Of a stretch of DNA of 64,000 nucleotides, positions 55,218 to 62,453 are shown in pieces. This stretch comes from Paenibacillus sp. MAHUQ-63 (lineage in GTDB: Bacteria; Bacillota; Bacilli; Paenibacillales; NBRC-103111), in contig NZ_JARADB010000002.1 of the NCBI RefSeq assembly GCF_028765165.1, positions 806,001-870,000 on the forward strand, given 5' to 3'. Each line of letters starts with the position of its first letter. Position 1 is the stretch's first letter. The notes beneath the pieces were generated by a model that did not search any database, had not been told where the DNA came from, and saw only the letters and a program-made list of their open reading frames with translations. The translations under genes and the position numbers were made by a program.

Positions 55218-55267
55218 TGTGAACAAACCTTACACTCCTTGACACGTTTTTGTTACTTAGGTACAAT
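55218..55267 (+). promoter_or_regulatory. glnRA promoter with GlnR operator
   Basis: TGTGA-N7-TTACA (55218-55234) exactly fits the GlnR/TnrA box TGTNAN7TNACA. A -35 TTGACA (55239-55244), 17-base spacer and -10 TACAAT (55262-55267) follow. A degenerate second half-box (TGACA at 55240) begins 22 bases after the first, the spacing seen for the paired boxes of Bacillus glnRA. GlnR bound to feedback-inhibited glutamine synthetase should repress here when nitrogen is ample. Confidence 0.88.
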
Positions 55268-55303
55268 ATAGGAGAGGTACTTAACTTTGCAGGAGTGATT
55301 AGC

Positions 55304-55714
55304 ATGAGTGATGAAATACGTAGAAATATGGCGTTATTCCCGATTGGGATCGTCATGAAGCTGACCGATTTAACCGCGAGACAGATTCGATATTACGAGC
55401 AGCATGAGCTCATTATTCCAGCCAGAACAGGCGGCAATCAACGACTCTATTCCTTTAACGATGTAGAACGGCTACTTGAGATTAAAGATCTGATTGAAAA
55501 AGGTGTGAATATCGCTGGGATCAAGCAAGTGCTCATCCCGGTCGATAAAGATTCGGAAGATGCTACGATTTTGAACGAGCATACGGAAGTTAAGCGTAAA
55601 GAGTTAACCGATTCCCAACTGCACAAAATGCTTAAGCAGCAGTTGATCGGCGGGGGAAAACGTCCGGATCAAGTTTCATTGATTCAAGGTCAGCTCTCCC
55701 GGTTTTATAAATAA
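55304..55714 (+). CDS. glnR: MerR-family nitrogen regulator GlnR
   Basis: A 136-residue GlnR. The N-terminal winged-helix of MerR type (about 10-80) reads FPIGIVMKLTDLTARQIRYYEQHELI, and the C-terminal tail (QLSRFYK) is the segment that meets glutamine synthetase. It represses its own operon and other nitrogen genes. The ATG at 55304 follows CAGGAGTG; the frame extends upstream into the promoter. glnA follows 39 bases on. Confidence 0.95.
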   Translation: MSDEIRRNMALFPIGIVMKLTDLTARQIRYYEQHELIIPARTGGNQRLYSFNDVERLLEIKDLIEKGVNIAGIKQVLIPVDKDSEDATILNEHTEVKRKELTDSQLHKMLKQQLIGGGKRPDQVSLIQGQLSRFYK

Positions 55715-55753
55715 CGTTTCGTAAGCGCTTGTAACAATGAGAGGAGAATGAAC

Positions 55754-57094
55754 TTGACTTACAACAACAATCCTACCAAAGAAGACATTTTACGCATTGC
55801 CAAAGAAGAGAACGTCCGGTTCATTCGCTTGCAGTTTACGGATTTGATGGGCAGCATTAAGAACGTTGAGATTCCTTTCAGCCAATTGGAGAAAGCGCTT
55901 GACAACAAAATGATGTTCGACGGTTCTTCGATCGAAGGCTATGTGCGCATTGAAGAGTCGGATATGTATCTGTATCCGGATTTGAATACATGGGTCATTT
56001 TCCCGTGGGTGACGGAAGGCAAAGTTGCCCGTTTGATCTGTGACATTTACTTGCCGGATGGCCGTCCGTTCCCTGGGGATCCCCGTCAAATTTTGAAAAA
56101 TGCGCTGAAGCAAGCGGAAGAAATGGGTTACACGGCCATGAACGTCGGGCCTGAGCCGGAGTTCTTCCTGTTCAAAACCGACGAGAAAGGCAACCCGACG
56201 ACGGAGTTGAACGACCAAGGCGGTTATTTCGACTTGGCGCCGATGGACCTCGGCGAAAACTGCCGCCGCGACATCGTCTTAACTTTGGAAGAAATGGGCT
56301 TCGAAATCGAAGCTTCCCATCACGAAGTGGCGCCTGGCCAGCATGAGATCGATTTCAAATATGCCGATGCGATCCAAGCGGCTGACCAGATCCAGACATT
56401 CAAGCTCGTTGTCAAAACCGTAGCCCGACAGCACGGCCTGCACGCATCCTTCATGCCTAAACCATTGTTCGGCATGAACGGCTCCGGTATGCACTGCCAC
56501 CAATCGCTGTTCAAAGGCGATGTCAACGCGTTCTATGACGAGAGCGACAAGTTAGGTTTAAGTAACGTAGCGAGACATTATATGGCAGGTGTACTGCGCC
56601 ATGCGCGTTCTTTCGCGGCGATTACGAACCCTACCGTTAACTCATACAAGCGTCTTGTCCCAGGCTACGAAGCTCCTTGCTATGTAGCATGGTCGGCGAG
56701 CAACCGTTCTCCGATGATTCGGATCCCGGCTTCCCGCGGTCTGAGCACGCGCGTTGAAGTGCGCAATCCGGATCCGGCTGCTAATCCGTACCTCGCGCTG
56801 GCAGTCATGCTGGCCGCAGGTCTGGACGGCATTAAGAACAAAATGCAGCTCCCTCCTCCAACCGACCGCAACATCTATGTGATGACGGAAGAAGAGAGAG
56901 AAAGCCAAGGCATTCCAAGCTTGCCGCTGAACTTGAAGCAAGCGTTGGACGAACTGATTCGCGATGAAGTGATCTGCGACACCCTCGGCGAGCATGCTCT
57001 GGCTCATTTCTACGAATTGAAAGAGATCGAATGGGATATGTATAGAACGCAAGTTCATCAGTGGGAAAGAGATCAATATCTGTCCCTGTACTAG
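55754..57094 (+). CDS. glnA: Glutamine synthetase type I (GlnA)
   Basis: A 446-residue glutamine synthetase I-alpha, which makes glutamine from glutamate, ammonia and [63 protein letters not shown] and [17 protein letters not shown] are the active-site stretches. It lacks the adenylylation loop Tyr, as expected for the GlnR-controlled type. The TTG at 55754 lies seven bases after AGAGGAG and gives a start like the Bacillus enzyme; the ATG at 55748 is only one base from it. A terminator follows. Confidence 0.96.
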   Translation: MTYNNNPTKEDILRIAKEENVRFIRLQFTDLMGSIKNVEIPFSQLEKALDNKMMFDGSSIEGYVRIEESDMYLYPDLNTWVIFPWVTEGKVARLICDIYLPDGRPFPGDPRQILKNALKQAEEMGYTAMNVGPEPEFFLFKTDEKGNPTTELNDQGGYFDLAPMDLGENCRRDIVLTLEEMGFEIEASHHEVAPGQHEIDFKYADAIQAADQIQTFKLVVKTVARQHGLHASFMPKPLFGMNGSGMHCHQSLFKGDVNAFYDESDKLGLSNVARHYMAGVLRHARSFAAITNPTVNSYKRLVPGYEAPCYVAWSASNRSPMIRIPASRGLSTRVEVRNPDPAANPYLALAVMLAAGLDGIKNKMQLPPPTDRNIYVMTEEERESQGIPSLPLNLKQALDELIRDEVICDTLGEHALAHFYELKEIEWDMYRTQVHQWERDQYLSLY

Positions 57095-57120
57095 AACGAA
57101 GCGTAACAATTAGATAGATC

Positions 57121-57162
57121 AGCCCGTCAGTTACATGCTTGGCATGGACTGATGGGCTTTTT
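57121..57162 (+). terminator. Terminator after glnA
   Basis: AGCCCGTCAGT and ACTGATGGGCT pair around a 16-base loop and are followed by five T. It also shows that the next gene starts further on, at 57187. Confidence 0.9.
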
Positions 57163-57186
57163 CATGCGAAGGAGCGGGAACGACGA

Positions 57187-58425
57187 ATGGACAACTTTAT
57201 GAAAAACTTAGAAAAATATGCCGAACTGGTTGTGAGAATCGGCGTTAATTTGAACAAAGGTCAAGACCTCATGATCGAATCGCCGATCGAGTGTCTGGAG
57301 TTGACGAGAATGATCGTCAAGAAGGCTTATGAAGCCGGTGCGAATTACGTTCAAGTGAACTGGCAGGATGATGTTGTGACCCGCAGCCGGTTGGCGTATG
57401 CCCACGACGATGCGCTTGATTATTATCCGAAGTGGCATACGGACATGCTGGAGCGCTTTGTCGAGAACGGCGGGGCTTTGCTGAATATCAAAGTGCCTGA
57501 TCCTGATCTCTACGCGGGCCTTGATGCCGCCGTCATCTCCAGAGCTTCCAAAGCGGCGGCGACAGCGCGGTCCAAATATCAGCAGTATGTAAGAACGAGT
57601 ACGTTCAGTTGGTGTTTGATCAAAGCCCCGACAACCGCCTGGGCCTCGAAAGTTTATGCGGATCTTCCGGAGGATCAGCGGGTGGAAGCGATGTGGGATG
57701 CGGTATTCCGCTTCAATCGCGTGTATGAAGATGATCCGGTGGCGGCGTGGCGGACGCATATCGAGCAGTTGAAGCGCGTTCGGAAGGTGCTGAACGAGAA
57801 GCAGTATGCCGCGCTGCAATACCGCGCTGCGGGGACGGATCTGCGCGTCGAGCTGCCGGCGGATCATATCTGGCTGGGCGGCGATAAGGCGAACGCCAGC
57901 GGCATCCGGTTCGTTGCGAACATGCCGACGGAGGAAGTGTTCACGATGCCTAAGCGGACAGGCGTTCATGGGACGGTTGCCAGCACGATGCCGCTTAATA
58001 TCAACGGGGCGCTTGTCGATAAGTTCTCGTTCACCTTCGAGAACGGGAAAGTGGTGGATTACCAAGCCGAAGTCGGGTACGAGCACTTGGCAAGGCTGTT
58101 GGAGATGGACGAAGGGGCCCGTTATTTGGGCGAAGTCGCGCTTGTTCCCTACGATTCTCCGATCTCTAATGTGAAGCGGATCTTTTATAATACGGGAATT
58201 GACGAGAATGCCTCCTGCCACCTTGCCTTGGGCAGCTGCTATCCGATCAATATGAAAGACGGCGCCTCGCTGTCGAACGAAGAGCTGAAAGCCAGGGGAG
58301 GGAACACCAGCTTGATCCATGTGGACTTCATGGTTGGAACTTCCGATCTGGAGATCGACGGAGAGCTGCCGGACGGCCGCGTGGAGCCTATTTTCCGTGC
58401 GGGCAACTGGGCGCTTGCGTTTTAA
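57187..58425 (+). CDS. M29 family aminopeptidase (AmpS-type)
   Basis: A 412-residue metallo-aminopeptidase of the M29 (thermophilic aminopeptidase T/AmpS) family. Metal and catalytic residues are in the stretches TEEVFTMPKRTGVHG, YEHLARLLEMDEGARYLGE, GIDENASCHLALG and SLIHVDFMVG. It acts in the cytosol on peptides from protein turnover. The ATG at 57187 is behind an AAGGAG site about 12 bases away; longer frames run back into the glnA terminator. It is convergent with the small lipoprotein gene. Confidence 0.92.
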   Translation: MDNFMKNLEKYAELVVRIGVNLNKGQDLMIESPIECLELTRMIVKKAYEAGANYVQVNWQDDVVTRSRLAYAHDDALDYYPKWHTDMLERFVENGGALLNIKVPDPDLYAGLDAAVISRASKAAATARSKYQQYVRTSTFSWCLIKAPTTAWASKVYADLPEDQRVEAMWDAVFRFNRVYEDDPVAAWRTHIEQLKRVRKVLNEKQYAALQYRAAGTDLRVELPADHIWLGGDKANASGIRFVANMPTEEVFTMPKRTGVHGTVASTMPLNINGALVDKFSFTFENGKVVDYQAEVGYEHLARLLEMDEGARYLGEVALVPYDSPISNVKRIFYNTGIDENASCHLALGSCYPINMKDGASLSNEELKARGGNTSLIHVDFMVGTSDLEIDGELPDGRVEPIFRAGNWALAF

Positions 58426-58884
58426 TTATTTGCTTTCAAAAAGTGTTCGTATGCTGTTCGTTAATTGTTCATTGTATAGATAGTAATGGCCGCCTGTGCT
58501 GTTCGGGGTGAAGCTGAATTTCACCTGTTTGTTCTCCAGCAGCGACACCGCGTATAGAAAGCCCGCACGGTCTTCTTGATTCGGATCCGGCTGGAATACC
58601 GTATCTCGTACTTGGTTGATCCATTGCTGTACGTTCGCCGGGTCGGTGAATGATTTCAATTCGCCGGTGGATCCGCTGCGGATTTCGATGGCATCTACCT
58701 TGGTCAGATCGCCCGGGTACAGCTCTTGGAGCGTCTTGGCGGTTAAGGGGGGAGCGGGATCGGCAGGATCGGCGGAGCCGCAGCTGGACAGCAGCAGGAT
58801 GGTGAGCGCTAGGAGCAGCATGGTTGGGATTCTAGGAAGAATTCTGAAAGGGATACTGAAAGGGATACTGAAACGGATTCTCAT
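58426..58884 (-). CDS. Hypothetical lipoprotein
   Basis: A 152-residue lipoprotein with a long signal peptide of unusual composition (three 12-bp repeats encode Ser-Ile-Pro-Phe and Arg units), lipobox LSSC with Cys35. The mature part contains LQELYPGDLTKVDAIEIRSG, DPANVQQWINQV and FTPNSTGGHYYLYNEQL. I do not recognise the family. The ATG at 58884 follows CTGGAGGT by seven bases; an ATG further up (58917) is less likely. Its stop codon directly abuts the aminopeptidase stop on the other strand. Confidence 0.7.
   Translation of the reverse strand: MRIRFSIPFSIPFRILPRIPTMLLLALTILLLSSCGSADPADPAPPLTAKTLQELYPGDLTKVDAIEIRSGSTGELKSFTDPANVQQWINQVRDTVFQPDPNQEDRAGFLYAVSLLENKQVKFSFTPNSTGGHYYLYNEQLTNSIRTLFESK
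58841..58876 (-). repeat. Three tandem 12-bp units in signal peptide
   Basis: ATWCTGAAAGGG repeats at 58841, 58853 and 58865 on the plus strand, a fourth degenerate unit follows. The repeat keeps the reading frame and sets the length of the lipoprotein signal peptide's front part. Confidence 0.75.
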
Positions 58885-58948
58885 GGGCGTGACCTCCAGG
58901 ATCGGGTTATCATTCATTAAACGAACAGAAGCATGAAAATGTTCCCAA

Positions 58949-58996
58949 TAAAAAGCGCTGAACGACTGGTTATTTAGTCGTTTTGGCGCTTTTTTG
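58949..58996. terminator. Bidirectional hairpin between lipoprotein and repeat cluster
   Basis: AAGCGC..AACGACT and AGTCGTT..GCGCTT form a two-part stem with T or A runs on both sides. It could stop transcripts on either strand, but it lies upstream of the lipoprotein gene, so it may mainly block read-through from lexA. Confidence 0.7.
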
Positions 58997-59009
58997 TTGG
59001 ATCTTTAGC

Positions 59010-59258
59010 ATAGCACACGCCCGAGCGGGTTAACTGGAATTTCTCCCGTTATTTAAGGGGAAAGAGGCTCCCGCAGCAAGTTAACTGGAAAATTTCCTGT
59101 TATTTCCACGGCATTTCCTGCAATCGACCTCGAATCGCTTTTTTTAGCGGGAGAAATTCCAGCTATTCACTCAGGAAGCCGAAACCAGGTTGAAATAACT
59201 GGAGCTTTTCCAGCTACCGGCCGGCAGGGCAAGGATGCCGGCTTCCAAGCAATTCCAA
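59010..59258. other. Palindromic repeat cluster without a gene
   Basis: No gene between the hairpin at 58949 and the lexA terminator. Four related 20-30-base words built from AACTGGAA, TTTCTCCCGTTATT or their reverse complements occur at about 59028, 59079, 59143 and 59190. The last, CTGGAGCTTTTCCAG, is self-complementary. Confidence 0.6.
59028..59216. repeat. Direct and inverted CTGGAA/TTCC repeat family
   Basis: GTTAACTGGAATTTCTCCCGTTATTT (about 59028) and GTTAACTGGAAAATTTCCTG (59078) are direct copies; GCGGGAGAAATTCCAGCTATT (59143) is an inverted copy of the first; AATAACTGGAGC and CTTTTCCAGCTACC (59190-59215) form another hairpin. They resemble the GGAA...TTCC hairpins at 42.6 kb in style but not in exact sequence. 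Confidence 0.65.
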
Positions 59259-59292
59259 ATAAAAAAGCCGCCTATTCAAGCCAGGCGGCTTT
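59259..59292 (-). terminator. Terminator of lexA
   Basis: On the minus strand AAAGCCGCCT and AGGCGGCTTT frame a short loop, followed by a T run. It stands directly after the lexA stop. Confidence 0.9.
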
Positions 59293-59295
59293 CTC

Positions 59296-59913
59296 TTACA
59301 TATCTCTGAAAAGTCCGATAACGCGTCCGAGGATCGTGACGTTCTTCAATAGAATCGGCTTCAATGCGGAGTTCTCCGGCTGCAGACGAATATGGTCCTT
59401 CTCCTTATAGAAGCGTTTCACCGTCGCTTCGTCATCTTCCGTCATGGCTACGACGATGTCGCCGTTATTTGCCGTCTGCTGCTGCTTGACGATGACATAG
59501 TCGCCGTTATGAATGCCAGCCTCGATCATACTGTCCCCCATAACGCTGAGCATAAACACATTGTTGTCGCCGACCATGCTGACTGGCAGTGGGAAGTAGT
59601 CTTCGATGTTCTCCGTGGCCGTAATCGGCACCCCAGCAGTAACTTTACCTACGAGCGGTACGCGCGCAACGGATACGGCGAAATGCGTTTCTGCGCCGTC
59701 TAACCCGAGAATCTCGATAGCTCTAGGCTTCGTCGGATCCCGGCGGATCAAACCTTTCTTCTCAAGGCGCTCCAAATGGCCGTGAACCGTAGAACTGGAG
59801 GCTAGTCCGACAGCCTCGCCGATTTCGCGTACGGAAGGCGGGTAGCCCTTATCTTTCACTTCGTTCTTAATGTATTCCAAAATAGCTTGCTGACGCTGCG
59901 AAATCTTACTCAA
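59296..59913 (-). CDS. lexA: SOS repressor LexA
   Basis: A 205-residue LexA. The winged helix-turn-helix domain (1-70) with [23 protein letters not shown] binds SOS boxes. The self-cleavage site is A93-G94 (in TAGVP), and the catalytic dyad is S128 (MGDSMIEAG) with K166 (ATVKRF). RecA-ssDNA triggers cleavage and induces the SOS genes. It faces left, with its own SOS boxes in the 148-base gap shared with yneA; a TATACT at 59949-59954 (minus) is its likely -10. Confidence 0.95.
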   Translation of the reverse strand: MSKISQRQQAILEYIKNEVKDKGYPPSVREIGEAVGLASSSTVHGHLERLEKKGLIRRDPTKPRAIEILGLDGAETHFAVSVARVPLVGKVTAGVPITATENIEDYFPLPVSMVGDNNVFMLSVMGDSMIEAGIHNGDYVIVKQQQTANNGDIVVAMTEDDEATVKRFYKEKDHIRLQPENSALKPILLKNVTILGRVIGLFRDM

Positions 59914-59958
59914 TAGTTATCACTCCAATACTGGGAATCATTACCCAAAGTATAACAT

Positions 59959-60047
59959 AGAACCCGAGTTCGTACAAACATAAGTTCGAGAAAATCCGTT
60001 GACACAAACAAGTGTTCGTGTTATTCTAATACCAGAACAAATGTTTG
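59959..60047. promoter_or_regulatory. Four SOS boxes between lexA and yneA
   Basis: Sites near the Gram-positive LexA consensus CGAACRNRYGTTYG: AGAACCCGAGTTCG (59959-59972), CAAACATAAGTTCG (59975-59988), CAAACAAGTGTTCG (60005-60018) and AGAACAAATGTTTG (60034-60047). The third lies between a -35 TTGACA (59999) and a -10 TATTCT (60022) that fit yneA. The first two cover the lexA side. Confidence 0.85.
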
Positions 60048-60061
60048 GGAGATGATGAATC

Positions 60062-60460
60062 ATGTATATGGCTTACACACAGAACAATCAATCACGCACA
60101 CCTCATAGATCCGCTTCAGTGTCCGAAGTAATCACAACGATCAAACAACGTCACACGAAAGCAATGATCCGCTTAGTAATTATTGTAATGATACTAGGCA
60201 CTGTGTTCTCATTTGGTGCTATGGTACAAGCTTATGCGGCTTCCACGACATCACCGACAGCAAGCGTACCCGTTCACACGGTCTCCAAGGCGGAGGTGCA
60301 CCAGAAGATCGTTATTCAAGCTGGAGATACGCTCTGGGCTATCGCGGAAGCGAATAAGCACAGCAAGGAGAACGTACGTTCCTACATAGATAAGATTAAA
60401 TCATTAAACCATCTTGCAACAAGTTCTTTGAATGAAGGGCAAGTGCTGTTGCTCCCCTAG
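60062..60460 (+). CDS. yneA: SOS cell-division suppressor YneA
   Basis: A 132-residue YneA-like protein. A membrane or signal segment (about 38-58, MIRLVIIVMILGTVFSFGAMV) and a C-terminal LysM domain (about 82-131, IVIQAGDTLWAIAEANKHSKENVRSY) are the family layout. In Bacillus it stops septum formation at DNA damage from outside the membrane and is destroyed by proteases. It starts behind GGGAGATGATG and has two SOS boxes in its promoter, divergent from lexA. It ends near a weak hairpin. Confidence 0.92.
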   Translation: MYMAYTQNNQSRTPHRSASVSEVITTIKQRHTKAMIRLVIIVMILGTVFSFGAMVQAYAASTTSPTASVPVHTVSKAEVHQKIVIQAGDTLWAIAEANKHSKENVRSYIDKIKSLNHLATSSLNEGQVLLLP

Positions 60461-60492
60461 CTCTCGGGCATAAACTGAATAGAGTAAGAACT

Positions 60493-60529
60493 GAAAGAGG
60501 CTTGGACATGATCCGATGGCTCTTTTTGT
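60493..60529 (+). terminator. Terminator after yneA
   Basis: AAAGAG and CTCTTT with an inner TTGGA / TCCGA stem, followed by five T. Stem is imperfect. Confidence 0.6.
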
Positions 60530-60600
60530 CGTTTTCTTGACAATCCCGTAGAGGGATGGCAAAGTAATAGTCATATTGACATTTGGACTGGAGGATCACT

Positions 60601-60783
60601 ATGAGCGACAGTATGGAGAAAAACATCGAGCGCATCAATGAGCTAGCACGCAAAGCGAAAACCGTCGGCTTGACGGACGCAGAAATCGATGAACGCAATG
60701 AGCTCAGAAGAATTTATATCGAGGCTTTTCGAGGCAATCTTAAAGTTCAGCTTGATTCTATCAAGTTCACGGACGAAGAGTAA
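60601..60783 (+). CDS. ynzC: DUF896 family protein YnzC
   Basis: A 60-residue helical protein of the DUF896/YnzC family: KNIERINELARKAKTVGLTDAEIDERNELRRIYI is the two-helix hairpin. In Bacillus subtilis ynzC lies behind yneA-yneB in the SOS operon. Here yneB, a recombinase-like gene, is absent, and a hairpin separates yneA from ynzC, so SOS control of ynzC is less certain. The ATG at 60601 follows GGAGGATC; an upstream in-frame ATG is before this site. Confidence 0.92.
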   Translation: MSDSMEKNIERINELARKAKTVGLTDAEIDERNELRRIYIEAFRGNLKVQLDSIKFTDEE

Positions 60784-60823
60784 TTGCTCGTTCACATAGA
60801 GACAACATTCAAAGGGGAAATGA

Positions 60824-61618
60824 ATGATGACGTTGAAGGCTGTACTTTTTGATTTGGATGACACGCTGTTATGGGACGACCGTAGTGTGCAGGAAGCGTT
60901 CGATGCGACTTGTGAGGAAGCTGCGCGGCATGCTGCCGTTAACCCGGAGGAGCTGGAAGCTGCCGTTCGCAAAGAAGCCCGGGCCTTGTATGAATCTTAT
61001 GAGACGTTCCCGTTTACGAAAATGATTGGCATTAATCCGTTCGAGGGACTATGGGCGAATTTCACGCAAGGCGAGAATGAGAATTTCCGCAAGCTGCAGC
61101 AATTAGCACCTGGCTACCGCACGGAGTCGTGGACCCGCGGGCTGCGCGCGCTTGGCATTGAAGACCGCGAGCTGGGGTACAAGCTTGGGGAGCTTTTCCC
61201 GGCAGAACGCCGCAAGCGGCCGCTCGTCTATGAGGAAACGTTCCGCGTTCTCGATGCGTTGAAAGGGAAGTACCAACTGCTCTTGTTAACGAACGGATCT
61301 CCCGATTTGCAGAAGGAAAAGCTGGCAGGCGTACCTGACATTTCCGGCTATTTTGACCACATTGTCATCTCCGGCGAGTTCGGGGTTGGGAAACCGGATG
61401 TATCCATTTTCCATCATGCATTAGGGTTGCTGGGGATCCAACCTGAAGAAGGCATCATGATCGGCGATAAACTGACAACCGATATTCTTGGTTCGGGCAG
61501 CGTCGGCATGAGGAACATTTGGATCAATCATCATGGCTTGCAAAGCGGAGATGAGATTGTCCCTGCGTTCGAGGTTTCCAGGCTGCAAGATATTTTGCCG
61601 ATTATCGCGAACGCCTAG
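60824..61618 (+). CDS. HAD family hydrolase
   Basis: A 264-residue haloacid-dehalogenase-like hydrolase. Motif I VLFDLDDTLLW, motif II LLLLTNGSP, the Lys of GKPDVSIF and motif III MIGDKLTTDILG are complete, with a helical cap domain (about 18-105). It probably removes phosphate from a small metabolite, substrate unknown. It begins 40 bases after ynzC behind AAAGGGGA, so it may be in the same transcript. A hairpin shared with mtnD follows. Confidence 0.9.
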   Translation: MMTLKAVLFDLDDTLLWDDRSVQEAFDATCEEAARHAAVNPEELEAAVRKEARALYESYETFPFTKMIGINPFEGLWANFTQGENENFRKLQQLAPGYRTESWTRGLRALGIEDRELGYKLGELFPAERRKRPLVYEETFRVLDALKGKYQLLLLTNGSPDLQKEKLAGVPDISGYFDHIVISGEFGVGKPDVSIFHHALGLLGIQPEEGIMIGDKLTTDILGSGSVGMRNIWINHHGLQSGDEIVPAFEVSRLQDILPIIANA

Positions 61619-61633
61619 TCCGGCAAACAGAAC

Positions 61634-61680
61634 AAAGCCCAACGGCGATTGGACCGAATGTCCAGTGCTGTTGGGCTTTG
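61634..61680. terminator. Bidirectional terminator between HAD gene and mtnD
   Basis: AAAGCCCAAC and GTTGGGCTTT pair around a 26-base loop that holds a smaller stem. A-rich and T-rich flanks let it end both converging genes. Confidence 0.8.
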
Positions 61681-61694
61681 CTCTTATCATGTAA

Positions 61695-62234
61695 TTAAGC
61701 TTTGATAAAGGACGGGTCATCCACGTTGTAAGCGACCCAGCCGTCTTTCTCAATGAACAGGCGGACAGCTACGATTTGGCGGTTATCCATCAAGGTGAAG
61801 AAATGGTTTGTGTTCTCAGGAACGGAGATCACATCGCCAGGCTCCAGCTCAACGTCGAAATAGCCGATTTCCTCGGATTTGATGATGAAGATACCTTTAC
61901 CGGATACGATTGCACGGATCTCATCTTCCGTGTGCGTATGGACTTGTTCGAATTTCTTAAGCAAATCTTCAATGTTAGGCGTCGCATCGGACAGGGAAAT
62001 GACATCCCAAATCTCGTAGCCGCGTCTTGCCGCCAAATCGCGGATTTCCGGCTCATAAGCCGAGATGATTTGCGCTTTCTCTTCGTCGCTCAGGACGAAT
62101 TTCTCGCGAAGCGCCTCAGGAAGCTTATTTGTATCCCAATGTTCGTACACGACATTTTGACTATCCAGGAACGCTTTGACCTGCTCTTCGCCTACAATGC
62201 GTTCATCCGTATTGCGGATTCTAATCTGTGCCAC
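61695..62234 (-). CDS. mtnD: Acireductone dioxygenase MtnD
   Basis: A 179-residue cupin of the methionine salvage pathway, which splits the acireductone intermediate to the keto acid precursor of methionine. Metal ligands lie in VHTHTEDEIRAI (HxHx4E) and the later His in NTNHFF. The protein matches Bacillus MtnD in length. It starts after AAGAGGGATG, facing left, divergent from metH. Other salvage genes are not in this window, so mtnD stands alone here. No S-box riboswitch is visible in the gap to metH. Confidence 0.92.
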   Translation of the reverse strand: MAQIRIRNTDERIVGEEQVKAFLDSQNVVYEHWDTNKLPEALREKFVLSDEEKAQIISAYEPEIRDLAARRGYEIWDVISLSDATPNIEDLLKKFEQVHTHTEDEIRAIVSGKGIFIIKSEEIGYFDVELEPGDVISVPENTNHFFTLMDNRQIVAVRLFIEKDGWVAYNVDDPSFIKA

Positions 62235-62453
62235 ACTACATCCCTCTTTCTAAAGTAAATATACTTGTATTATAGTGGAAATGATGCGCCCTGTCGATGG
62301 AAGAACATAAGATTATCCGATCAATCCTATAGGTATTAATGATAATTCAAATTCTTTTCATAGTTGCTGGATTCTGTTACACTAAATCTTAACATAATTT
62401 GTCGATTTTTTATTTGCTATCGTTATGAGGATAGTTTGAAAGGGAGTCATTGC

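Noticed and set aside
55718-55736. A catabolite (cre) site between glnR and glnA
   Set aside because: GTAAGCGCTTGTA resembles cre but has three mismatches, and glnRA is explained by GlnR.
62235-62453. S-box (SAM) riboswitch between mtnD and metH
   Set aside because: The region is AT-rich without the conserved stem sequences of an S-box; a TAATGATAATTC word is too imperfect to call a Fur box.
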